A stretch of DNA of 64,000 nt from Rhizopus sp. PT2906 (lineage: Eukaryota > Mucoromycota > Mucoromycetes > Mucorales > Rhizopodaceae), in contig JAMYHX010000030.1 of NCBI GenBank assembly GCA_025529335.1, forward strand, positions 1 to 64,000. Direction: 5' to 3'. Positions 55,073 through 64,000 of the stretch are shown in pieces (position 1 is the first letter of the stretch; each line of letters begins with the position of its first letter). The notes below the pieces were generated by a model. The model was not told the DNA's origin and made no database searches. It worked only from the letters and a program-made list of their open reading frames with translations. Made by a program: the position numbers and the translations under genes.

Positions 55073-56068
55073 TTAATCTTGATCTTCATCCTCGTTACTA
55101 TTGTGGATAGTATTTAATACCCAACCAACCTTCCAGGGTTTACCACAAGACCAATACTTTGGATTGCATACAAAGTTTTCGATCTCTTCGTTGGGGTCAA
55201 CGTAGCCATCTGGACGACGACGGCGCATGGCATCTATATGAAGCAGCGCTTTTCTTTTTTCTTCTTTACAAAACACCCATCGACAGTGACGACAAACGCA
55301 GCCATTACTCTTGTTATACCTAAGAGTGCGTAAATAAAACAGGTTTTTGGGTAATGCGTGATTATTATTCTCTTACCGTAAGCCGCATTTATTACAAAGA
55401 TAGACATAAGGTTTTCCCTTATCAAAGAATGTTTGACTTGTTTCGAATGGCCAATCAAATGCTTTGCGCATACAACCATCAGCAGTCTCTTGACAAGCTT
55501 GGCATGGACCTTTGATTCTACAAGGTCGACCAGAGGTAGGAGGTGGTAAGTACTGTATAGGAAACTGCTGTTGTACGACACGTCGTTTTGCAGATTTGGG
55601 CTGAATGTTATTTTCGATCGATTTTTCTTGTGATTTAGGGGATGGATCATAAGCAATTATTGACCTGGGTATTTCAATCATGGTAGCAACATGACCAAGT
55701 TTCTTTTTCTTGTAAGGTCTATGAGAGATGCGATGCTGATTAGATTGTTTACGTATGGAGGAGAGTAAAGAGTGACCACGGATGATCCTTATCGTATCAT
55801 TCATGCTCAACTGAAACACAATGTGCTTGTGGATGTTGTTATCGTTGATGGAAGGTGATCTATAAGGTATGGATTTTGCTCTACGATGATAATGCTGCTT
55901 ATTTTGTATTTGATTTGCACAAAACAAAGATAATTCCTTATGAAGGTCAGGGGGTGAAGAGGGAGCAATCATCATATCGGGCGCAGCTACCGACGTTTGG
56001 TGAAATGGTTTGTTGGTAGAAATATGTTCAAAGTCATAAGGTGGTGTGGCAGGTGAGAAAGTCATCAA
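55073..56068 (-). CDS. GATA-like zinc-finger protein with expanded finger
   Basis: Two exons, 56068-55377 and 55319-55073 (312 residues; MM at the start, either Met possible). The first 190 residues are basic and low-complexity. The C-terminal third is Cys-rich and looks folded: GPCQACQETADGCMRKAFDW, then YVYLCNKCGLRYNKSNGCVC, RHCRWVFCKEEKRKALLHID and AMRRRRPDGYVDP, ending FVCNPKYWSCGKPWKVGWVL. CNKCGLRY copies the second half of a GATA finger (CNACGLRY), but the distance from the first CxxC is about 32 residues instead of 17-18, and further CxC/CxxC pairs follow. It is therefore a zinc-binding domain related to, or convergent on, GATA factors. DNA binding is likely but unproven. The splice junction falls inside CGLR|Y. 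Confidence 0.75.
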
Positions 56069-57027
56069 GAGAGATAAATGAAAAAAAAAAAAAGAAGAAA
56101 GAAAGAAAGAGAGAAGAAATATGTCAAACAGCTTAGTAAGAGATGGTAACGAATTTATATCAAAAATAAAGTCCAGGCTGAGACATGATGTGGCGGATCA
56201 AAAATAGAATAACTTAATTTGATTACCCGTTTCAGTTTTATAATCACTTTAGCATAAACACAGATGGATAGATCAAACTTTGTGTTATGGTAACTATGGT
56301 AGTCATGATCATCAATGTCATGGTGATAGCAAACATTATTGTTACAATGATGAATAAGCACATATAAACCTGACATTATGTGCACGTCAATGACTCTTTG
56401 ATTAAAAAAGAAAACCCGATAATAAAAAAAGGGCAGAGGGAAAAGGATAAATTTTTTGCTTACTTAATATTTTAACCGAAGCGTCCTTTTTTCTTGCATT
56501 TTCTCTAATTGATCTTGATAGATTGAGCATTCTTGCTACGATTGGATAGTGTAGATTGTCATACTCGTTTTTTTTTCCGCATAAATCAGTGCAATATATC
56601 AAATTGATCTGTTTATGTGAACGGATATTTATACGGTTTTTATTTGCAGGTCCCCACATGCTTATTTCACTGACAACTCGTCATGATATCATGAAGGTAT
56701 TTTTAGTCCTATTTATTTACTCTCCGGGAATAACTTGAAGGGGAAAGGCAAAAGGGAGACAAGTCCACTGAGAAAAGAGAGAAAAAAGAGAGAGAGAGAG
56801 AAAAAGACAAGGGGGATGCTTTCTGTTACTGTTTCATTCCATCCTTGGTTTATCTATTTTTGGTCAATAAAAGGTACTCCCTTCCTCGTTATTGCGCCCT
56901 TTTTTGTAAAATAAGCCTCTCTTCCTTCCTCTCTTTCTCTTTCTCACTTTCACTATCGCTTTCTCTTTTATCTCTTTTTTTTTTCTTTTCTTTCTCCTAC
57001 TCTGTGTTTTCCCCCCTTCATCATTTA
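56069..57027. other. Divergent intergenic region GATA-like gene / SKT5
   Basis: 959 bp with purine-rich runs near 56085-56115 and 56760-56815 and C/T-rich sequence before the SKT5 start. No gene is supported. Confidence 0.6.
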
Positions 57028-58524
57028 ATGGCACAACACGTAAAGACATCAGCTGCTCCACCTCCTCCACCTAAACACATGGAAGCTCCAGTACAATTTA
57101 ATGCCAATCCTCCTCGTCCTCATTTTGAATATTCTACACCAAATAATATGTCTGCTCCTTCATTATCAATCAATCGTCAACCAAGTCCTCTACCATCCCA
57201 ACATGAAACAAGTAAAACTCCACCTGGTACTCGGACAAGCTCTGTCACCAACTTGTCATTAAACAGCGACCAACTCTTAGATCATTCTCACTTAAAACCT
57301 GGCAGCAACGCTTCTTTATTATCTTATGCTCAAACTATCAACATGTATAGAGAAAATGCTAAAAAGACAAATAGTCCTGATATACAATGTGATTTTGCTA
57401 TTTTTATGGTCGAAGCAGCTAAACCTATACCAGAGGATGATAGTACCCGTGCAGAATACTTGGCAGAGGCAGAAAAGCTTCTAAAGCAACTGGCTGCCCG
57501 TGGCCATGCAGAATCTCAGTATTATTTGGGTAATCTATATGCTTCTGGTCTGTTGAGTAAAAAGGGTAAACATGAATTTGATAAGGCATTTCCCCTATTC
57601 GTTCAAGCAACCAAGCACCATCATGCTGATGCTGCCTACAGGTAAACTATATAATAATTATCCCAATGAAAAAATTCAATTCATCCCCTTTATGCTCAAG
57701 CCTTATCTCTATATAGAGCCGCTAAATGTTATGAAGATGGTTTAGGTTGTCGAAAGGACTATGCAAAGGCTGTTCAATTTTACAAGTAAAGTTTAAAATG
57801 AACCCCCTTAAATATGCTTTATTTAAACTTTATATATTAATATAGAAAGGCTGCTACATTGAATCATCCTGGAGCTATGTATCGGTTGGGTGTGGCTGAT
57901 GTGAATGGGGAATTAGGATTATCAAAAAACCCAAGAGACGGCGTCAAGTGGCTCAAGAGATCCGCTGAAGCAGTTACAGCCGAATATCCTCATGCTATTC
58001 ATGAACTCGCTCTATTACATGAGCGTGGTATACCAAATGTTGTCTTTGTCGATGTTCAGTACGCAGTATCACTCTATGTTCAGGCAGCTGAACTTGGATA
58101 CGCACCTTCCGCTTTCCGACTAGGTGAATGCTATGAATATGGAAAATTAGAGTGTAATCCAGATCCAGCTTTATCTATTCACTATTATACAATTGCTGCT
58201 CAACATGGTCATAGAGAGGCTTGCTTTGCTTTAACGGCTTGGTATTTAGTTGGCTCACCAGGTGTCTTGCCTCAATCAGATGAAGATGCCTATTTGTGGG
58301 CTAGACGTGCTGCAGAAAAGGAGCTACCAAAGGCTGAATACGCTGTTGGTTATTTTACAGAAGTAGGCATCGGTGTCACAAAGAATCCTGCAGAGGCCAT
58401 GGAGTGGTATAAGAAGGCAGCTCAGCACGGTGATAAGAGAGCTATTCAGCGCTTGCAAGGAAAGAATATAGAAACAAACACCAAAAAGAAGAATGGCTCA
58501 CAAGAAGATTGCACCATTATGTAA
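57028..58524 (+). CDS. SKT5: Chitin synthase activator Skt5/Chs4 (Sel1 repeats, CaaX box)
   Basis: Activator and localiser of class IV chitin synthase (yeast Chs3) at the plasma membrane. Three exons: 57028-57641, 57717-57785 and 57846-58524 (453 residues). A Pro/Ser-rich disordered N-terminus of about 100 residues is followed by tandem Sel1-like repeats from about 140 to 430, with units such as AAARGHAESQYYLGNLYASG-type helices, AAKCYEDGLGCRKDYAKAVQ, HYYTIAAQHGHREACFAL and GYFTEVGIGVTKNPAEAMEW. The C-terminus is Lys-rich and ends CTIM, a farnesylation CaaX box like the one that anchors yeast Skt5. That ending makes the family call strong. The start at 57028 was preferred because upstream sequence is C/T-rich leader. 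Confidence 0.92.
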
Positions 58525-58727
58525 TCATTCCGAATAAAAATACCTTTATTCTCGAATTTTCATCCCTTTTTTGAAATATAAACAAACAAGCCTTTTGATT
58601 GGCTAAAATTAGAATACCAATAATATGAAGTCTGATCATTATTGGCCTGATTCGCTTACTAATTGCAGTCACGATTTGTGAAATAGTGCTTATAAAATTG
58701 ATTATTTAAGGGAAATGACAAATTAAG

Positions 58728-59856
58728 ATGTTCTCTTCTTTCCGTCCTTTATTTTCACGTATTTCTACAAGAAATTTTAGTACTTCTTTATACAAAATGG
58801 CCCCTCAACATCGTAAAGTTGCTGTTATCGGATCTGGTCCCGCTGGCCATACTGCTGCCATCTATCTTGCTCGTGCCAACTTAGAACCTATCTTATTTGA
58901 AGGTTTAATGGCTAATGGATTTGCTCCTGGTGGTCAATTAACAACTACCACCGATGTCGAGAACTATCCTGGTTTCCCCAAGGGTGTTTTGGGTGGTCAA
59001 TTAATGGACTTGATGAGAGAGCAATCCATCAACTGTGGTACTACTATCGAAACTGAAACTATTGCTAAACTTGATACCTCTTCCCGTCCTTTCAAGTTAT
59101 GGCGTGAAGGTACTGAAAGCCAAGAAGAACCTACTGATACTGCCGATGCTGTCATTATCGCTACCGGTGCTTCTGCTAGACGTATGAACTTGCCTGGTGA
59201 AGACAAGTACTGGCAAAATGGTATCTCTGCTTGTGCCGTTTGTGATGGTGCTGTTCCTATCTTTAGAAATAAGCCTTTGGTTGTCATCGGTGGTGGTGAC
59301 TCTGCTGCTGAAGAAGCTATCTATCTTACCAAATGTAAGTAATAATTGCGGCTTGTGTGTGTCTGTATGTCAATATATATTAATGTATAACATAGATGGT
59401 TCTATCGTTCACGTCCTCGTCCGTCGTGATCAACTCCGTGCTTCCAAGGTTATGGCCAAGCGTCTCTTGACCCACCCCAAGGTCAAGGTTCACTTCAATA
59501 CATCAGCTACTGAAGCTATTGGTGATGGCAAGCTCTTGACAGCTGTTGCTACCATCAACAACGTCACCAAGGAAGCTGGCAAGATTGAAGCTAGTGGATT
59601 ATTCTATGCCATCGGTCATGATCCTGCCACTTCTCTTGTTAAAGGACAAATTGAATTGGATGAAGAGGGTTATATCAAGACAGTTCCTGGTTCATCTGTT
59701 ACCAACATTCCTGGTGTATTTGCTGCTGGTGATGTTCAAGATAAGCGTTATCGTCAAGCCATTACCTCAGCTGGTTCAGGCTGTATGGCTGCTCTTGATG
59801 CTGAAAGATATTTGAGTGAACTTGAATCCGAAATTGCTGAAGGTGATAGAAAATGA
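58728..59856 (+). CDS. TRR1: Thioredoxin reductase (NADPH)
   Basis: Low-molecular-weight FAD enzyme passing electrons from NADPH to thioredoxin. Two exons, 58728-59334 and 59396-59856 (355 residues). FAD site VAVIGSGPAGHTAAIYLARA begins at residue 31; redox pair CAVC is at residues 169-172 (GISACAVCDGAVP); NADPH site LVVIGGGDSAAEEAIYLTKY is across the junction; and the final FAD block GVFAAGDVQDKRYRQAITSA. A 23-residue leader (MFSSFRPLFSRISTRNFSTS) reads as a mitochondrial presequence. The second Met, M24 (MAPQHRK), starts the usual cytosolic form, so one gene may supply both compartments by alternative starts. NADPH would come from reactions such as the ZWF1 step. Confidence 0.97.
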
Positions 59857-60409
59857 ATCGAACGCGGAAATAGTAAGCCTAGACTTTAAAAATGAGCGAC
59901 ATTAGAAATCACTCCCAACTTTTGTTCTTTGTATACACCTGTATTATATTTTTATTAATTATAAGATATTGTCGTAAAATAAAAGAATTATTGGCACATA
60001 TTAAAAAAAGCACTGTTCTGAAGCACATATAACTTTCTCAATCATCAGTTTAAAGAATCTATCTTTATCTTGATCCGTAAGAGTGTGTACACTCGCCCTC
60101 CTTCAGCAAGCGAAATCAGCCAATGGTTGATGTGTCATCAGAATTTAACAAGCGCGAATTTTACTCTTAGTAACAGCGTCATTTAATTCTTGCGAATACA
60201 GCATATAATCTATTTATATATGAATAAAATGTCATTTGTTGTATAATACACAAAGAGGAAAGAACATATGATAGAGTCATGTTGAGGATCACTCTTTATT
60301 ATTGCTATTCAAATGGTAATTGGCTCAGAATAAATCGACATCAATTTATCTCTTTTTTTTTTTTCTTTCTTTTTCTTTCCTATTTCCTTGTCTTTCTATC
60401 AAAACATAT
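59857..60409. other. Intergenic region TRR1 / KHA1
   Basis: 553 bp with the TRR1 polyadenylation region (AATAAAAG near 59979) and the KHA1 upstream region, T/C-rich just before the start. Nothing else seen. Confidence 0.6.
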
Positions 60410-63054
60410 ATGGTTGGGAAGGCTACACCTCAAGCAGGAGTATTTACTGGATTGAATCCAGCCTCTTTTAATTCATCAGATCCTATTGTGTTGTTTATCA
60501 TTCAAGTAAAGTATTTATTTACTATAATTGTCATGGTTTTACTAACAAGCTGTTGCTAGGCAACAATTATTCTAATATTCTGTCGACTAATTTCTATACC
60601 ACTTGGTTATATAAGACAACCAAGGGTTATTTCAGAAGGTTGATCAAAAAAATAAAAAAGACTGTATCATTGCTAATATTGTGTTACCAGTCATTGCTGG
60701 GATTATTCTTGGACCAACAGTCATGGGAAGAATACCACACTTTCAAGAGACGGTATTCCCTTCAGCATCATTACCCTTCTTAAACCTTATCGCTACTCTC
60801 GGTCTCGTGTTTTTCTTGTTTCAGGTTGGCTTAGAAGTCGATCTTCGTGTTATCAAAAGAGACTGGCACAAGAGCGTATCCATTGCTGTTGTCAGTATGG
60901 CCTTACCTTTTGGTCTTGGTTGTGCTGTCAGTGTTGGCCTATACAAGCTACAGAATGACCCAAGCATTCCTTTCGGTAGTTTCTTACTCTTTTTGGGCGT
61001 GGCACTCTCCATCACTGTAAGATCGTTGTTATGCAGCAAAACGTGACATAGATTAACTTTATATTTAGGCCTTTCCTGTTTTGGCTCGTATCTTGGCCGA
61101 ACTCAAACTACTTCGAACCAAGGTCGGAGCGATCACGATGGCTGCTGGACTCATAAATGATTGTACTGCATGGGTTTTATTAGCACTCGTCGTTGCCTTG
61201 TTAAACTCAAGTGGTGGATTGGAGGCGCTCTATATCTTCTTGACAGCTGTCGGCTTCTCCTTATTTCTCATCTTCTTGATAGGGCCCTTGTATCGTAAGC
61301 TGTGTGTCGCGACTCATTCATTTGAACAAGGGCCCTCACCTCTACTAATGACTGTAACCCTTCTCATCGTGCTGGTCTCAGCTTTTGTCACAGACATTAT
61401 TGGTATTCATCCTATCTTTGGTGGCTTTTTAGCTGGCGTGATCATCCCCCACGAACACGATTTACCCATCAAGATTACAGAAAAGATTGAGGATATTGTC
61501 AACATCATCTTTCTTCCTTTGGTAAATCAATTGTTGAACCCTAGCTTCATATATTTATTATTTTCTCTAGTACTTTACACTGTCAGGTTTAAAAACACAA
61601 ATTGGCCTGCTAAACACAGGTGCTGTATGGGGCTATGTCGTCTTGGTTATTTTCCTTGCATGCTTTGGTAAAATTGTTGGATGCACTCTAACCGCAAAAA
61701 TATGCGGAATGACACATCGGGAATCCCTGACCATTGGCTTTTTGATGAATTGTAAAGGGTAAGAACAGAACATTGTTCACACAACATTATACTCACTCGG
61801 TCCCATAAAGGCTTGTAGAACTCATCGTCCTGAATATTGGACACGATGCAGGTGTACTCAATGATCAAGGTAGCATTATTAAAAAAAAAAGAGAGAAAAA
61901 ATATTGACTTTCTTGCTTTTGTAGTGTTTGTCATCATGGTTGTCATGGCATTAATCACTACTTTCATGACAACTCCTGTTGTTATATACCTTTATCCCGA
62001 ATGGTATCAAAAGCAGACAAGTGCTACCATAGATGGTAATGAAAAGGTTACTCCACTGGATACAATGGATGATGAGAAGAATAGTAGCTATATATCAACG
62101 CTGACGGACAGGTACTGTATTGTAACCATGTTGAATCGCATCGAAACTGTACCCTCAATGATGGCACTGATGCAACTATTTAATCGTGATAAAGCCATGA
62201 GCGCAGTCGAGATACATACCTTACGACTATTGGAGCTAACACAACGAACCTCGGATGTCATGAAATTTAAAGAGATTGGAGAGACAGCAAGACAGGATCC
62301 GGTGTTGAACGTGCTAAAGACATTTGCAAGCTTGGTTGGGCTAAGATCTCTGCATACCCATCTCGATTTTGCTCAGGATTATATAAAGAGTATCCACGCC
62401 TATGCAGCTGACGTTGATGCAGATATTGTCTTGCTACCTTGGGTACAGCAACGCTTGTCATTGCATCATGAAGAGTATGCCGCAGCAGATTTGGAGTTCA
62501 TTAGCCAAGCATTAAATACGATAAGCCAGCAGTGTACGACGGGAGTATTTGTCGACAAAGGATTTGGCCTGATACAGGAAGATGGCGATGGATTCATGCC
62601 ACAGATTATTGTTGTCTATGAGATGAATGATGAGCAAGAGAACGAGGACAGTAATAACTGCTTAAAATTTGCTCTAAAGATTCAATCATCTCACAAGGCA
62701 AATTTAACCGTGATTGGAACATTCATGAAGGACAGAATGTATGCGACGAGAGAAAGCATAAAAAGTTATAAAGGAGAAATCGATAGGTTGTTTACGAGCG
62801 AAATCAAGTCAAATATAGAGAGCAAGCATGTAAAAGAGTTGACAGCTAACAACATTCTGACAGCTATAGATCGTCCATTAAGTAAGCATGACTTGGTCTT
62901 AATTGCTCGTCACTCTAAGCAAACACCATCCTCACCTTTATCATCGTCATCATCACAAGGTCATAGTTTGGAGGTATCAACCTTTGGAAAGCTGGGAGCA
63001 GATTTACTACGCCAAGGAAGTGCAAGTCTTATCATCACTCAAGCAAGAGAGTAA
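60410..63054 (+). CDS. KHA1: K+/H+ antiporter Kha1 (CPA2 family)
   Basis: Cation/proton antiporter of endomembranes; in yeast Kha1 sets Golgi K+ and pH. Seven exons: 60410-60505, 60560-60638, 60691-61016, 61069-61521, 61571-61758, 61811-61869 and 61925-63054 (776 residues). The membrane half has about 12 spans, with the CPA2 blocks YIRQPRVISEVIAGIILGPT, LGLVFFLFQVGLEVD, the ion-binding-site region AGLINDCTAWVLLAL, and IIGIHPIFGGFLAGVIIPHE. The last span is exon 7's start (VFVIMVVMALITTFMTTPVV), followed by a cytosolic regulatory half of about 350 residues typical of Kha1/CHX proteins, ending near SASLIITQARE. Several exons are short (59-79 nt) and were placed by phase and consensus. Confidence 0.93.
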
Positions 63055-63240
63055 TCATGCTTGCATGCCTTTTAATATTTGAGCATTAATAAATAGCTTA
63101 TCAAATGATTATAATTATGCAGATGTCAAAGAGAGGCTCCTTTAAGTGGTATCCGTGTGACTTTGTTCTACCATTTCGAGCTTTTTTTTGCTTGCCTCTT
63201 TTTTTTTTTTTTTTTTTCCTTCTTTTGTAAAATATAAAAC

Positions 63241-64000
63241 ATGAGCAATTTACCTGACGAAGACGAAGAGTTTTTATATGGATCTCCTGAAGCAGAAGCA
63301 TCAAACAATGGTCGACAGTCCAATTCTAAAAATGGTGCCCCAATACTTTAAATACTGCGTAAATCTGTTACTTATATCTTTTGTAGATGAAGACGACTTA
63401 TACGACCTTTATGGGGATGACGAAAATAAAGAGTAAAATATTTGTCATTACAAAATGTATAGTTTACTAAAATTCATGAATAGGACTGAAGAGTAAGAGT
63501 GTGCATAAAGTCAACACGTTATATAACTTATGCTTGTATTCAGAAAGGAGGGTTCACTAGAGAAAAGTCCTGTAGAAGAAAAACAAGACGACAAATCTGA
63601 GGTTGAGGTCCAAGTTATTAATGAAAGACAAGAAGACAAGAGTGAAAGCGAAAGTGAAGATGTAAGGCAATTGTGGTAAGAGATAAAAGAAGTAGGTTTA
63701 ACGATATATTGCTTTAGGATCTTGAAATTATTTTAGAGCCGGAAGAGGACAACCAAAACGAGACAGAAAATGAAAAACAACAGAGGTAGAAGGGATGACA
63801 ATGATGATGCAAATTAAGCTTATGTTTTAATAGTGAAAAAACAGCATCGGATGAAACCAAAGAAGCACTTGTAAATATTAAACCTGGACAGCAAACAAAG
63901 ACTGCAGCCACACCAACAGCAAACACATCTTCAAATGCCAATCAGTCCAGTAAGACAGCACAAGGAGGAATCAATCTTGAAGGAATAGGTGAATATAATG
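63241..64000 (+). CDS. FIP1: FIP1-like pre-mRNA 3'-end processing factor (partial)
   Basis: Starts at 63241 and runs off the right edge. Exons: 63241-63334, 63387-63432, 63484-63492, 63544-63661, 63718-63785 and 63834-64000 onward. It begins MSNLPDEDEEFLYGSPEAEA and stays acidic and Glu/Lys/Gln-rich. The last visible residues, GGINLEGIGEYN, match the start of the Fip1 core ('GVDLDxxGxINGxPIxEVDLD'). Fip1 links poly(A) polymerase to the cleavage and polyadenylation factor. The diagnostic core (KPWRKPGADxTDYFNYGF) lies outside the window, so identity is inferred from the first block and the acidic leader. Exon 3 is only 9 nt (GACTGAAGA), flanked by two 51-nt introns with good ends. Confidence 0.7.

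Noticed and set aside
1..64000. tRNA, rRNA and CRISPR arrays
   Set aside because: I scanned for B-box-like GGTTCGANNCC with a cloverleaf context and for regularly spaced repeats, and found none that I could support by eye; a covariance-model search would be decisive.

Overview
The window is nuclear DNA of an early-diverging filamentous fungus, most likely Mucoromycota (Mucorales-like). I infer this from several features: AT-rich sequence with homopolymer and CT/TG/CA tracts between genes; genes broken by many 49-70 nt introns with GTAAGT-type donors and CTAAC/CTAAT branch sites; a fungal gene set (velvet factor, chitin synthase activator with CaaX box, fungal complex I subunit, Ysc84, Kha1, kynurenine 3-monooxygenase); and an RBM48 homologue, which implies minor-spliceosome components that most Dikarya have lost. 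No genus is assigned. I call 34 protein-coding genes. Exon models were rebuilt by hand from splice sites, reading phase and family motifs, so exon edges are predictions.

Layout. 0-12 kb is mainly mitochondrial and carbon metabolism: AIM41/YqeY-like (cut by the left edge), a lysine-rich SMAP-domain protein, ATP synthase subunit b, two different MFS transporters, glucose-6-phosphate dehydrogenase and MIC60. 13-22 kb is an accessory stretch: two tandem PAS-domain paralogues, a C2H2 zinc-finger protein, a nine-exon cytochrome P450, and two copies of a 360-370 bp non-autonomous element (MITE). 22-37 kb is dense housekeeping: RPN10, a J-protein, a repetitive low-complexity protein, RPL17, RBM48, an orphan, Ysc84, an AGFG-type ArfGAP, the TFIIA large subunit, a complex I accessory subunit, NF-YB/HAP3 and an acidic membrane protein. 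37-44 kb is gene-poor apart from a protein methyltransferase followed 49 bp later by an ATP-dependent DNA ligase that looks phage-like and carries a likely mitochondrial presequence. 44-64 kb holds kynurenine 3-monooxygenase, threonyl-tRNA synthetase, a velvet factor, an Evi5/Gyp5-type RabGAP, a GATA-like zinc-finger protein, SKT5/CHS4, thioredoxin reductase, KHA1 and a FIP1 gene cut by the right edge.

There is no operon or biosynthetic cluster. Neighbouring genes are functionally unrelated, but several pairs share short divergent promoters (106-168 bp). The most unusual items are the MITE family placed just upstream of start codons, the tandem PAS pair, the phage-type ligase, 14-nt and 9-nt microexons, and a GC-AG intron that the NF-YB reading frame requires. 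No rRNA, tRNA, CRISPR array or intact transposon was recognised.
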